The notes: generated by a model not told the origin, from the letters alone. Numbered from the stretch's first letter, positions 51,749-61,214 are shown. The stretch is DNA of 64,000 nt from Flavobacterium gelidilacus DSM 15343 (GCF_000422685.1 NZ_AUGN01000004.1:248001-312000); one strand, 5' to 3'. A program made the numbers and translations.

Positions 51749-52642
51749 TTACCAATTAGCAAATGATATTCCAATTCCCAATGTTGTTTGTCTGTGATTA
51801 TAATCCAATAAAGTTTCTCCGTAACCATGAAAAAACTGCGCTTGTCCTCTAATGTGTCCTTTGATAGGAAAAACGTAATTTAGTTGTATTCCTCCTCTTT
51901 TTAATGATGTTAAGGGGTGAGTTGCAATTGCATAAAATTCATGTTTTAAATAGTGATAGCCAACATAAACTTCAGAATCTCCAATATATTTAGTGATTTC
52001 TGGATTTTCATCATCTTCATCTTTAAGACGAATCCATGGTTTAAAATTTACTATCCAATCATCACTTTCATAACCGATATTAAAAATAATTCTATTCCAA
52101 CTTCTCGAATTGGGTAAATCTTTTCCATTAGATTGATGATTTAGAGATAAACCAACATTCCTTATGTTTCCTGTAAAAAGTTTAGTTTTTAATGGGAAAT
52201 TAAAGATTACCTCTGGTTCATAATTTAATTCTCTAAAAGCTCTTGAGAACTTTTTGTTATACACTTGCCAATGTGCTTTTTGAGTATAACCTACCCAAAT
52301 ATCTCCTAAACCAAAAAAAGCAGATTGAACAATTTTTGTTTTAAAACTTATCTGAAATTTAGCTTCAAATTTATTATAATCATCAATTTCTGTAGCTGAA
52401 TAGTCTGGGTTTTCGCTAAAAGGTTTAGAATTTGGTTTACTTGTCCATCTTCCAGCAGTAACATATATTGGTCGATAAGAAACTAATTTAAATGTTCCTT
52501 TTTTATCGATACTATCTAATTCCCAATCTTGAGAAAGTGTCTTTTTAATTATTAAGTTGTCTAAAATATTTTGAGACCATATATTTTGACTATTATATAA
52601 AAAGAGTATTATAATTAAATAGAATTTGGAAATTCTTAGCAT
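51749..52642 (-). CDS. pldA: outer-membrane phospholipase A
   Basis: 297 residues with a signal peptide and a 12-strand barrel. The catalytic residues fit E. coli PldA (His142, Ser144, Asn156) in exact spacing: His169 and Ser171 in NHQSNGKD and Asn183 in RSWNRIIFN. It hydrolyses phospholipids in the outer leaflet of the outer membrane, with Ca2+ and dimerisation. It diverges from the LytTR gene. Confidence 0.93.
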   Translation of the reverse strand: MLRISKFYLIIILFLYNSQNIWSQNILDNLIIKKTLSQDWELDSIDKKGTFKLVSYRPIYVTAGRWTSKPNSKPFSENPDYSATEIDDYNKFEAKFQISFKTKIVQSAFFGLGDIWVGYTQKAHWQVYNKKFSRAFRELNYEPEVIFNFPLKTKLFTGNIRNVGLSLNHQSNGKDLPNSRSWNRIIFNIGYESDDWIVNFKPWIRLKDEDDENPEITKYIGDSEVYVGYHYLKHEFYAIATHPLTSLKRGGIQLNYVFPIKGHIRGQAQFFHGYGETLLDYNHRQTTLGIGISFANW

Positions 52643-52950
52643 TAATTTTGTTTTATTATTTGATGGGCTAAATTAAGTAAAATTTGGTACATTAAATTAA
52701 GTTTTTTTAACTTCAATAAGTTAATTTTCAGTGCCTTTTATCTAAATATCTATTTTAACAATGTTTTTTTTAAAGAAATATAATTTTAATTCTAGCTAGT
52801 ACTTTACTTGAAATGAGTATCCCATTATATTAAAAAAACATTTTGTAACTAATTTGCTTTAAAGATAAGGCATAAACCGTAAGTGTTTTACGGTTTAACC
52901 GTATTGAATAACCGTTTTAGGAGATTAATTTTGTTCAAAATTAATAACTA
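52643..52950. other. 308-bp divergent region between pldA and the LytTR gene
   Basis: No credible gene. It holds direct repeats TAAATTAAGT (about 52671 and 52694), a small hairpin TTAACTT/AAGTTAA (52707-52724), and the LytTR promoter with its AACCGT repeats (52874-52933). Confidence 0.6.
52874..52933 (+). promoter_or_regulatory. promoter of the LytTR regulator gene with AACCGT repeats
   Basis: A full promoter is visible: TTG (52904-52906), a 19-bp spacer, TAATTTTG (52926-52933). AACCGT occurs at 52875, 52897 and 52910, plus inverted ACGGTT at 52890; the first and the inverted copies form the hairpin AAACCGTAA-N5-TTACGGTTT. The 52897 and 52910 pair, 13 bp apart, flanks the -33 element, as expected of a LytTR-type direct-repeat site. 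Confidence 0.6.
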
Positions 52951-53646
52951 GTGCTTAATTCCTATATTATTATTGATTCAACAAAAGCAGTTGAAAATCA
53001 TATGAATGATTTTCAGCAATTTGTTGATTTTGTATGTGTAGGAGTTTATAGTGATTTCGAAAATGCACTTAATGCGATAATTGAAAAAAAGCCTGAACTT
53101 ATCTTTTTTCATTTTACAGATGATATACCTCTTCATTTTATACTAGAACTTCAACGTTATATCGAACACTTACCTTATATAATAGCTATAAATAAAGAAG
53201 ATAAAAACGCCTATAAAGCTATTAAATATGGAGTAATGGATTATATCTTATTACCATTAACCATATTTGAAATTAGAAAAGCCTTCTTGAAATATGGAAT
53301 GTTTTCTAAAAAATCAGTACAAGAAAACTTATGTATTAAAACCAATAGCGATTATTATTTTATTCCTTTTGAAGATATTGTTTATCTAATGGCTGACAAC
53401 AATACGACAGATTTCTATTTAAAAAATGGTAAAGTAATTTCTGGATTCAAAACATTAAAGTTTTTCCAAAGTCAATTGCCTTTTTATTTTTTTAGAATTC
53501 ACAACAGTTATATAGTAAACATTAATTATGTGAGTAGGATAAATATTAGTAAATCTGATTGCTATTTGTTTAATAATGAATACAAACTTCCTTTTTCAAG
53601 AACTTATAAAGACAATATTGAAACCATTATTCGAAGAATTGGTTAA
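52951..53646 (+). CDS. LytTR-family regulator with a degenerate receiver domain
   Basis: 231 residues from a GTG at 52951. The first 120 residues have the receiver fold, but the phospho-acceptor Asp is missing (ELIFFHFTDD, normally LIFLDxxLP), as are one of the acidic pair (IIIDS) and the KP Lys (ILLPLT). A C-terminal LytTR DNA-binding domain (about 125-230) follows, with YLMADNNTTDFYLKNGKVI and FFRIHNSYIVNINYVSRI. It probably acts without phosphorylation. A histidine kinase lies 530 bp downstream. Confidence 0.9.
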   Translation: MLNSYIIIDSTKAVENHMNDFQQFVDFVCVGVYSDFENALNAIIEKKPELIFFHFTDDIPLHFILELQRYIEHLPYIIAINKEDKNAYKAIKYGVMDYILLPLTIFEIRKAFLKYGMFSKKSVQENLCIKTNSDYYFIPFEDIVYLMADNNTTDFYLKNGKVISGFKTLKFFQSQLPFYFFRIHNSYIVNINYVSRINISKSDCYLFNNEYKLPFSRTYKDNIETIIRRIG

Positions 53647-53917
53647 TAAATATTGTCAGTTACATTAAATTATAGGTTACTTACTTAAACCATAATGCGA
53701 CTTACTAATTGTCACTTGGTTTATAGTTCATTTTCTGAGAGGTTCAATAAATTTGTACTGTTCAAAACAATTAAAATTTGATGCATTGTTAGTAATTAAA
53801 GAAAGGGAATTCTTTAATTATTATTAGAAAGGTTTCCCTGCCTTTGTATATAAATATGTGTCCAATAAAAAATTTGAATACAAACCCCAAAAAAAAACAA
53901 ATCTAAATTTACCTATT
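53647..53917. other. gene-free leader between the LytTR gene and the small lipoprotein
   Basis: It contains the hairpin TAATTAAAGA-N8-TCTTTAATTA (53793-53820) and a -7-like TGCCTTTG (53839-53846), which does not fit TAnnTTTG at the second base. No conserved coding frame was seen. Confidence 0.5.
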
Positions 53918-54127
53918 ATGAAAAAATTTTTAACATTAGCCGCTATTGCATCAGGATTATTTATTGTTTCATGTACTGCTGAAACTGAATCAATTGAACC
54001 AACTCAAAACTTAAAAGTTAATCAAAATATTGACGAATCTATTTTTGCAAGAGAAGGTGATTCTCTAGGAGACTCTAGCACTAAAACTGTAGAAGGTGAA
54101 CCATATATCAAAAAAGATAAAGACTAA
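53918..54127 (+). CDS. small lipoprotein preceding the TPR histidine kinase
   Basis: 69 residues from the ATG at 53918: lipobox IVSC (Cys19) and a short acidic mature part (TAETESIEPTQNLKVNQNID, then EGEPYIKKDKD) without a folded domain. It is placed 48 bp before the kinase. I recognise no family. It could be a signalling peptide or a ligand carrier for the kinase; this is only suggested by position. Confidence 0.75.
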   Translation: MKKFLTLAAIASGLFIVSCTAETESIEPTQNLKVNQNIDESIFAREGDSLGDSSTKTVEGEPYIKKDKD

Positions 54128-54175
54128 TTTAATTATAGTTTCAATTAGATTTTATATATTTGATAAAAAGAAGAT

Positions 54176-56212
54176 TTGAGAAATAAATATTTATATCTTT
54201 TCATTTTATTACTTACCGCTTTTTTAATTTCTTGTTCAAGAAAAGAAATAAAAGATAATAATCTAATTGCATTTTTAGGTTCAGAAAAATATGCTTTGTC
54301 TTCTAATGAAGACAAAGCCTTTTTTTTAGATTCAATTTTAAAGAAAATTGATAATATGCCTAATGACACTTTTGCTAAAAACTTAACACTTAAGTTATCT
54401 GCGGAATACTATTATTTAAAAGACAATAAAAAATCTTTTAACCTAAGTAAAAAAGCTTTTGATATATCACAAAAACTATCGGATTCAGTTGGAATGGGTA
54501 GAGCTTTATATTACATGGGTGATTGTTATGAATTCACAAAAAAAGACAGCGCTTACTATTATTATAAAGAATCAGAGAAAATATTCAGATTACTAGATAA
54601 TAAGGGAAAGTTAGCGAAAGTCTATTTTAATAAGTCATATTTGCTTTTTTATGAAGGAAATTACGCTGAAAGTGAACTGGAAGTTATAAAAGCTTTACAA
54701 AACTTAAGCAATTCTACAAATTACAAGTTAAAATATTCATGTTATTCACTTCAAGGTTCTATACATAACGAATTAGAAGAATATGATAAAGCTTTATATT
54801 ATTTCCGTTTAGCAGAAGAAGTTTATTATGACTTAAGCGAAGACTATAAAGACGATATCGAATCAATATATGATTATTATGTTTTAAATGTGATTAACTT
54901 ATGTAATATATATGATAAAAAAGGAGCATACAAAAAGTCAATATCTGAATTAAGTAAAGTAAAATCCAAAGAATTAAAAGAGAAATGGCCAAACCTTTAC
55001 AACCTAGTAATTGGAAATTTGGCTTATTCTAAAATGAAAAATGGAGATCTTGATGAAGCAAATAAATTGTTTGAAGAAGCACTTTTCTTAAATAAAAACA
55101 ACAAAAATGATAAAGGTTATCTCTACAAGATCTTATATTATGGAGAATTTCGTCTAATTCTAAAAGATTCATTAAAGGCTAAAGAGTATTTTAATGAGGC
55201 TTTAATGTTATCAAAGCGTTTTAATAGTGGTAACGAAATTCTTAAATCATTAGATTTTTTATCAAAGGTAGATTTACCCAAAAGTGCCTATTACAAAAAT
55301 GAGTATATAAAGGTGAGTGATAGTATTATAAGACAGCAAAGATCAAGTAGTAATAAATTTGCTCGTATTGAATATGAAACTAATAAGCTTGAAAGTGCAA
55401 ATGAACAATTAATTAAACGAAATTTTAATCTTCTTTTAATTGGTTCTTTTTTAATAATTGCTTTTTTGATTATTTTAGGAATTAGACATAGAAAAGCACA
55501 GAAAAGAGAAATTGAATTTTTAGAATTAAGAAAAGCTGCTGATAATGAATTATATGAATTAGTTAAGGAGAATCAAATTCAATTGGTTAAAATCAAAGAA
55601 AATGTTCAAAATAGGATTGCAAAAGAATTGCATGATGGTGTTATGAATGATATTTATAGCGTTAGATTAAATCTCGGATTTTTAAATAGTTCTGATGATG
55701 AATTTACTAAAGAAAAGCGATTAACACATATAACTGAACTTCAAAAAATTGAACGAGAAATAAGAGACTTATCACACGATTTAGATCATGAAACAGATTT
55801 TAATCAAATAGATTATAAATATTTATTAAACAAAGTTGTAGAAACAATAGATGAAATTTCTCCAACAGTATATTCATGTAAAATTGAACCATCAATAAAA
55901 TGGGATAATTATAGCTCTGTCATCAAAATTAATATTTATAGAATTTTACAAGAGCTATGCTCAAACGTTAACAAATATGCTAAAGCTGAAAATTGTACGA
56001 TTATACTAACAACCTCAAAAAAATTACTTACTATTTCTGTAATCGATAATGGAATTGGATTTGATACCTCAAAAACAACAGACGGTATTGGTATGAAAAA
56101 CATTAAGCAGCGGATAAATACTATCAAAGGTAAAATTGAAATTATTAGTAGCGATGGAAATGGCACTCAAGTTTTTATTAAAATACCAAAGAAAAAAGTT
56201 AGTAAGAAATAA
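54176..56212 (+). CDS. TPR-containing sensor histidine kinase (HisKA_3 type), N-terminal lipoprotein
   Basis: 678 residues from a TTG at 54176, preferred because it begins a signal peptide ending in lipobox LISC (Cys20). About ten TPR-like helices fill residues 70-370 in the periplasm. A membrane helix (about 418-436), a coiled linker, the HisKA_3 box KELHDGVMNDIYS (His486) and an ATPase domain (DNGIGFDTS, DGIGMKNIKQR) follow. HisKA_3 kinases normally drive LuxR-type regulators; the one nearby is LytTR. Confidence 0.9.
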   Translation: MRNKYLYLFILLLTAFLISCSRKEIKDNNLIAFLGSEKYALSSNEDKAFFLDSILKKIDNMPNDTFAKNLTLKLSAEYYYLKDNKKSFNLSKKAFDISQKLSDSVGMGRALYYMGDCYEFTKKDSAYYYYKESEKIFRLLDNKGKLAKVYFNKSYLLFYEGNYAESELEVIKALQNLSNSTNYKLKYSCYSLQGSIHNELEEYDKALYYFRLAEEVYYDLSEDYKDDIESIYDYYVLNVINLCNIYDKKGAYKKSISELSKVKSKELKEKWPNLYNLVIGNLAYSKMKNGDLDEANKLFEEALFLNKNNKNDKGYLYKILYYGEFRLILKDSLKAKEYFNEALMLSKRFNSGNEILKSLDFLSKVDLPKSAYYKNEYIKVSDSIIRQQRSSSNKFARIEYETNKLESANEQLIKRNFNLLLIGSFLIIAFLIILGIRHRKAQKREIEFLELRKAADNELYELVKENQIQLVKIKENVQNRIAKELHDGVMNDIYSVRLNLGFLNSSDDEFTKEKRLTHITELQKIEREIRDLSHDLDHETDFNQIDYKYLLNKVVETIDEISPTVYSCKIEPSIKWDNYSSVIKINIYRILQELCSNVNKYAKAENCTIILTTSKKLLTISVIDNGIGFDTSKTTDGIGMKNIKQRINTIKGKIEIISSDGNGTQVFIKIPKKKVSKK

Positions 56213-56236
56213 GGAATTAACATTTTTCCTTTTTTA
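56211..56236 (+). terminator. weak terminator after the kinase gene
   Basis: AAGGAA pairs with TTCCTT around a nine-base loop, followed by a T-run. The stem is short. Confidence 0.45.
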
Positions 56237-56244
56237 ATAGAATT

Positions 56245-56676
56245 TTATTCTTTTCTCATTTTCCAAGCTTTCCAAGAACCAGCAGACCATAAAGCCCAAA
56301 CAATTAATACAGGTTGAAAAAACAACCGAATTAAACGTGCTCGATCCGAATCTAAAGCACCAAAGGCATCTTTACCATCTAGGTATTGAGCAATATTTCC
56401 TGGAAAAACTAGAATAAAAAATAGTGCAAGTGCTAAGCCAATGTTGGCACGTTGTGTTTTCCAAAATAATAAGGTAAGACCTAATCCAATTTCTACTATT
56501 CCAGATAAGATTACTACTAAATCTTTGCTTAATGGAATCCAATCAGGGACTTGAGCTTGAAAATCAATTCGATTAAAAGTCAAGTGACTAAATCCAGCGT
56601 AAATCATAAAAAGTGCTAATAAGACTCTAAATATATTTTGAATAAGTGTTGTTTTTACTTCGTTTTTCATAATCAT
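56245..56676 (-). CDS. DoxX-family membrane protein
   Basis: 143 residues with four membrane helices and the DoxX pattern: LLALFMIYAGFSHLTFNRID, DLVVILSGIVEIGLGLTLLF, IGLALALFFILVFPGNIAQY. It relates to the small DoxX subunit-like membrane proteins; the role is unclear. ATGs at 56676 and 56670 are both possible. Last gene of the TolC export operon, 1 bp after the hydrolase gene. Confidence 0.9.
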   Translation of the reverse strand: MIMKNEVKTTLIQNIFRVLLALFMIYAGFSHLTFNRIDFQAQVPDWIPLSKDLVVILSGIVEIGLGLTLLFWKTQRANIGLALALFFILVFPGNIAQYLDGKDAFGALDSDRARLIRLFFQPVLIVWALWSAGSWKAWKMRKE

Positions 56677-56677
56677 A

Positions 56678-57661
56678 TTATTTAATTATTTTTTTTTTAA
56701 TCCAATCAAACATTTCTTTGTAAACCTTTTCTCTTACTGGTTTCTTTGAAAGCACTAAATCGTGAAGTCCTTTTTCAATCTCAATAACCATTACATTACC
56801 AGTAAGTTTATTAGCATATTTTTTAATCTGATGCACATCTAAAACTGCATCAGCTTTTTTATAGTTTTCAGACCACTCTTTTTCATCTATAGATTTATCA
56901 CTATGCATCACAAGAACGGGCACATCTATAATAGTATGTTGTCTTATGTTTTTTTGAGCTATATGAATTGATCTAATAAACCCTAAATTCACTTTCGGTA
57001 TATTATGAGGTTTCCATACCAAGGAATAATTCCATTCTCCCTGCTTTCCTATATGAAGACTGTGACCATAGTATTCTGAAAAACCAGCTGATATCTTAAT
57101 GTTAGGAAAATAATTACCCAGAAATGAAAGAAGGGGAATGCCTATTTGACGTTCCAAGAAATTTAAATTAAATTCATAAAATGGACTGTTACAGATTAAA
57201 CCATGAAAAAGATTGCTATTTAAATGATTTACCGCGTAATTAGTTAAAATAAGACCACCAGTAGAATGACCTTTTATAATTACTTGATGGTTTTTTTCTA
57301 ATTTAATTATTTGTAAGGCAAGGTCTATTTCTTCATCATATTCCAAAAGAGAACGGACATTATTAAGTTTTTGATGGCTTAAATAAGATCGTCCATATTT
57401 TCGTAAATCCAAAGCATAGAAATTAAATCCTTCTTCATTAAACTTTTTAGCCATTTCTTCCTGAAAGAAATAATCATTGAAACCATGTATATATAAGATG
57501 GCTTTTTCTGACTCGTTTTCTGATTTTCGACGGATTAAATTAGCTGTTACCTTACCCTCATAATCATCAGAAAGTATAAGTGTTAGTTTTTGAAACCCAT
57601 CACCAAGAACATCGGGATCATAATTATTATAAATCTTTTCTAAAGCACTTTCCTCTACCAT
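56678..57661 (-). CDS. alpha/beta hydrolase, serine lipase/esterase-like
   Basis: 327 residues. Oxyanion segment LYIHGFNDYFFQ near 57, nucleophile motif GHSTGG (131-136, Ser133), candidate acid in VLVMHSDKSIDE (about Asp255) and His in EKGLHDLVLS (about 309). The family includes monoacylglycerol-lipase-like enzymes. There is no signal peptide. It is placed within an export operon, 5 bp after the permease, so its substrate may be linked to what is exported (inference). Confidence 0.9.
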   Translation of the reverse strand: MVEESALEKIYNNYDPDVLGDGFQKLTLILSDDYEGKVTANLIRRKSENESEKAILYIHGFNDYFFQEEMAKKFNEEGFNFYALDLRKYGRSYLSHQKLNNVRSLLEYDEEIDLALQIIKLEKNHQVIIKGHSTGGLILTNYAVNHLNSNLFHGLICNSPFYEFNLNFLERQIGIPLLSFLGNYFPNIKISAGFSEYYGHSLHIGKQGEWNYSLVWKPHNIPKVNLGFIRSIHIAQKNIRQHTIIDVPVLVMHSDKSIDEKEWSENYKKADAVLDVHQIKKYANKLTGNVMVIEIEKGLHDLVLSKKPVREKVYKEMFDWIKKKIIK

Positions 57662-57666
57662 CTTAA

Positions 57667-58851
57667 TTAATTTTGTTCGAGATTAAAGTCTTCTTGTGTT
57701 CTTTTGTTATGCTTATAAATTTTATACTGAAGTAATAGCACCATAGTTATAAAAGAAACAAAAATTATAAGCAATAATTTATTAATTTCTGGAGCAATAG
57801 ATGATACGTTTCCTCCGTAAAAGGCTATCTTTCTAAAAGCACTTAGAAATTGTGTTAAAGGAATAAATTGTGCCACATTCGATATAGCATCTGGAAAAGC
57901 TATTGTTGGCCATGTAAATCCACTAAGTACAAAAGCTGGTGTAGATATAACCATTAGAAGTTCTGTTGCCTTTAGTTGACTAGGAATTGCTAAAGAAAAC
58001 AACATACCAATAAACATAGACGCTAATGTTAATAGTGTGACTAAAATTAACATGGGAAAATTAAAGACATCTGCCTCAATTTGAAAGTAAGGAATAAACA
58101 AACTTACAATTGCCCACATTATAGGAATCATTATAAAAAAGGGTGTAGATTTGACTGCAATATGGTAAAGAGAAAACCTGCTTTCTTTTACGAGACTTCC
58201 AAAATAATTATCTTCAAAGTCTCTTGAAAAAACTAAGGCCATTGCTAAAAAAATAATTTGTTGCATTATGGCCGCAAGCATACCAGGTAGCATAAAAGTT
58301 ACATAGTTTCCTGTTGAATTATAAAGCTTATTAAAATTAATTTTGAAACTTTCATAAGATGCAACAGCTTGAGTAGGGTGTAAGCCCGTTTTCTTTAAAC
58401 CTTCAATTTCAATTCCGGCATTAATGGTCATTAAAACCGACTGAATGGCTTTACTTGCAGTATTGGCATTTACAATGTTTGCCATGTTTAAATCAACTTG
58501 TATTTCGGGATGCCTTTTTTGAAAAATATCAGCTTCAAAATTTGTTGGAAGTGTTATGATAGCTGCATATTGCTTTATGGGCATTTCTGCAAGGATATGG
58601 CCTGTACTATAGCGAACGTCACTGATCATTAAGACTTCATTGTCTGAAAAAGCATCAATTATCTTGTCAGAAGCTGGGCTATTGTCTTGATCTACAATAA
58701 CAATTGGTAAGTTTACGACTTTACCTTGTTGATAGACGTAACCAAATATAAATCCATAGAATATAGGTGCACCAATAAAAATGGCTAGCAAAACATTGTT
58801 TGAAAAAATACGTGAAAATTCTACTTTAACTAGTCTAATAAAATCTTTCAT
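57667..58851 (-). CDS. ABC-2-type transporter permease
   Basis: 394 residues: one N-terminal membrane helix (about 20-38), a large extracytoplasmic domain (to about 190), then five helices, with FTWPTIAFPDAIS near 309 and IPLTQFLSAFRKIAF, the signature of the YhhJ/YbhR group. It normally works as a pair with an ATPase subunit. No ABC ATPase and no second permease are encoded beside it. Confidence 0.92.
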   Translation of the reverse strand: MKDFIRLVKVEFSRIFSNNVLLAIFIGAPIFYGFIFGYVYQQGKVVNLPIVIVDQDNSPASDKIIDAFSDNEVLMISDVRYSTGHILAEMPIKQYAAIITLPTNFEADIFQKRHPEIQVDLNMANIVNANTASKAIQSVLMTINAGIEIEGLKKTGLHPTQAVASYESFKINFNKLYNSTGNYVTFMLPGMLAAIMQQIIFLAMALVFSRDFEDNYFGSLVKESRFSLYHIAVKSTPFFIMIPIMWAIVSLFIPYFQIEADVFNFPMLILVTLLTLASMFIGMLFSLAIPSQLKATELLMVISTPAFVLSGFTWPTIAFPDAISNVAQFIPLTQFLSAFRKIAFYGGNVSSIAPEINKLLLIIFVSFITMVLLLQYKIYKHNKRTQEDFNLEQN

Positions 58852-58855
58852 TGTT

Positions 58856-59815
58856 TTATTGTTTTAGGAGAATGGTAGCATTTAGAAAAAAAGACTGATT
58901 CTCTTGTTTAGAAGTTGGTACAATTTTTAGTTCATAAATGGATTCTGATAATTCATATAAAGGTGCAGTACTTGTAATGTCAGCATAATTAGCTAGTTGT
59001 TTTATAGCTGTGATCTCACCTTTAGTTTCTTGTTTTGTATAAGGATTAACTAAAGTCAATTTCTTCCCTACTTTGAAATCGTAAATTTTTGATTCTGGTA
59101 TTGTAAATCGGAAATACATGCTATTCTTTTCATATCCATTGAACATAGTAAAACCAGGTGTTAACAATTCACCTACTTGAAGACTTATTGTTTCAATAGT
59201 CATGTTTGCTGGAGCTATTAAATATTTTTCATTTTCTGCAGAAAGTACTTCTTCTTTAGCACCAACAGCTCTATCTAATTGCCCTTTAGCTTGATCAATT
59301 TGCTCAATACGGGCACTATTACTTACCTCTTTTCGTTTAGCATTTAATGACGCAACTTGAGCTTTTGCCATTTTAAGTTTCATTTTTACTTCATCAAACT
59401 GTTGTAAACTCACTAGAGAATCCTTATACATAGCTTGTAGTCGATTGTAGGATTCTTGGGCAAAGTTTAATTGAGCTTTTCCGGCATCAATCTGACCATC
59501 AATTTGATTTAATTGGTCTGCGGTTGCTCCTTTATAAGCCATATTTAATTGACCTTTTGCCGAAGTAATAGCTCCTTCTGCCTGCATCATTTTTGCATTT
59601 ACTTCTGGAATATCTATATAAGCAAGCGTGTCCCCTTTTTTGACTGTTTGGCCTTCTTTTACATAAATTTTGTTAATTCTTCCGGCAAGCTTTGTACTTA
59701 CTGCTATGGTTTCAAATTTTACTTTCCCTCTATATTCTGTGATTTTATCATTAGCACAAGAACTAATAACTATCATTATAAAGCTTAAAGTAACTATTCT
59801 TATTATTGATTTCAT
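58856..59815 (-). CDS. HlyD-family periplasmic adaptor (membrane fusion protein)
   Basis: 319 residues from the ATG at 59815; the longer frame overlaps tolC. N-terminal membrane/lipoprotein segment with ISSC, biotinyl-lipoyl domain KLAGRINKIYVKEGQTVKKG, a helical hairpin rich in QLNQIDGQIDAGKAQLNFAQ, and a beta-barrel with LIAPANMTIETISLQVGELL. It bridges the inner-membrane permease and TolC. It lies 22 bp after tolC and 4 bp before the permease. Confidence 0.93.
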   Translation of the reverse strand: MKSIIRIVTLSFIMIVISSCANDKITEYRGKVKFETIAVSTKLAGRINKIYVKEGQTVKKGDTLAYIDIPEVNAKMMQAEGAITSAKGQLNMAYKGATADQLNQIDGQIDAGKAQLNFAQESYNRLQAMYKDSLVSLQQFDEVKMKLKMAKAQVASLNAKRKEVSNSARIEQIDQAKGQLDRAVGAKEEVLSAENEKYLIAPANMTIETISLQVGELLTPGFTMFNGYEKNSMYFRFTIPESKIYDFKVGKKLTLVNPYTKQETKGEITAIKQLANYADITSTAPLYELSESIYELKIVPTSKQENQSFFLNATILLKQ

Positions 59816-59837
59816 TTTTAAAACTTTTATTCGGTTA

Positions 59838-61214
59838 TTAGTAATTAAGTTTCCCTTTAGCATAAAGAAGATTTGTGACTGCTCTTCTTTGATCAAAATA
59901 GGATTGTTGTAATTTAAAATTTGCTTTTTCTAAATCATTTAAGGCATCAAGTACCTCTCTTATTGACGTAAGATCATTTCTATATTGTTTATTAACCATT
60001 TCATAAGTATCTTGAGTTAATTCAATCTCTTTTTTAATCATATCAGTATTTTGTAAGGAAGCTTCATAAGTCAATTCGGCTTTAATAATGCTTAAGGCAA
60101 TCATTTCATCAGCTTCATCTAATTGCTCTCTGTATTTCATGCCTTCTAATTGAGTTGCCTCGCTTTTTAATCTAGATTGATTAGCATCAAATACATTCCA
60201 CTTTACTCCAACAGCAACATACCATTTTGGGTCTAACAATGATAAATCTCTTTCTAAAAACTCATAATGTCCCTTTAAAGCGAGCTTTGGTATAAAACTG
60301 CTTTTTTCCATTTTAGATTTAAATAAGATTGCTTTTTCCGCTTCCTCAAGAGCCTTGATTTCATTTCTCTTTTCAGATTTTGATAAAGAGTCTGATGTAA
60401 AAGGTTCTAATTGAGGATTAAGGAATGTTAAACGCTCCTTACTTTCACTAGTCAGCTGATGAAGTACTTCAATCAGCATCTTTTTATTCTGATTAAACTC
60501 TAACATTTTTCCAGCTAATTGTTGTTGAGCTAATTCAATTTTTTTGCGGACAATTGGCGTTGCTAATCCATTTTCAATGGCTTTTTTTACATAAAACTCT
60601 TGTTCTTTTAAGTAATTTTCGGAAGCTATTAGCACACGTTTGGAGGCATAAACTAAAGCTAGTTTATCATAAGTCTCTATGATATTTAAAGCTATTTTAT
60701 CCTTTTCAGCCATAGCTAAATAATTTATAGAGGCTTCTTTATGCTTGCTTGCTTTAAGTGCATTACTAGCTTCAAAACCACTGAATAGAATCCAATCGAC
60801 ATCCATAGCCGATTTTAATATATTTTTATTTTGTAAATTAGGAATAGGAGTCAATGAAATTCCTTGTGGGAAAGCACTATTGAAAGGAATTCCTGCTGCT
60901 TCCTTAATAAGAAGTTTTTGTGTTGCCAACAAAAGGTTTTCGGTGTCGCTTCCAAAAGTTATATCATCATCTAAGCGAGTGTAACTACCATTAAATGTAA
61001 CTTTAGGCAGAAATACAGACTTTGCTAACTTTTGATCAATAGTTGCTTGTTGTGCATCAAAACTTTTGATTTGAATACTATGACTTTTATCTAAGGCTTT
61101 GCTTATAAGATCTTTTACAGCTGGATCTAATTGTTGAGCTTTTGCTGGAGTTGATAAAATTAATAATGCAATGGCTAAAAAAAGAATATGTAGTGGGAGT
61201 TGTCTTGTTTGCAT
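59838..61214 (-). CDS. TolC-family outer-membrane export channel
   Basis: 458 residues with a signal peptide (ends in TPAKAQ) and two repeats of strand-helix pairs: VKDLISKALDKSHSIQIKSF, VFLPKVTFNGSYTRLDDDIT, NALKASKHKEASINYLAMAE, and VNKQYRNDLTSIREVLDALN near the end. It forms the trimeric outer-membrane duct. First gene of the export operon behind a Crp/Fnr-type promoter. Confidence 0.94.
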   Translation of the reverse strand: MQTRQLPLHILFLAIALLILSTPAKAQQLDPAVKDLISKALDKSHSIQIKSFDAQQATIDQKLAKSVFLPKVTFNGSYTRLDDDITFGSDTENLLLATQKLLIKEAAGIPFNSAFPQGISLTPIPNLQNKNILKSAMDVDWILFSGFEASNALKASKHKEASINYLAMAEKDKIALNIIETYDKLALVYASKRVLIASENYLKEQEFYVKKAIENGLATPIVRKKIELAQQQLAGKMLEFNQNKKMLIEVLHQLTSESKERLTFLNPQLEPFTSDSLSKSEKRNEIKALEEAEKAILFKSKMEKSSFIPKLALKGHYEFLERDLSLLDPKWYVAVGVKWNVFDANQSRLKSEATQLEGMKYREQLDEADEMIALSIIKAELTYEASLQNTDMIKKEIELTQDTYEMVNKQYRNDLTSIREVLDALNDLEKANFKLQQSYFDQRRAVTNLLYAKGKLNY

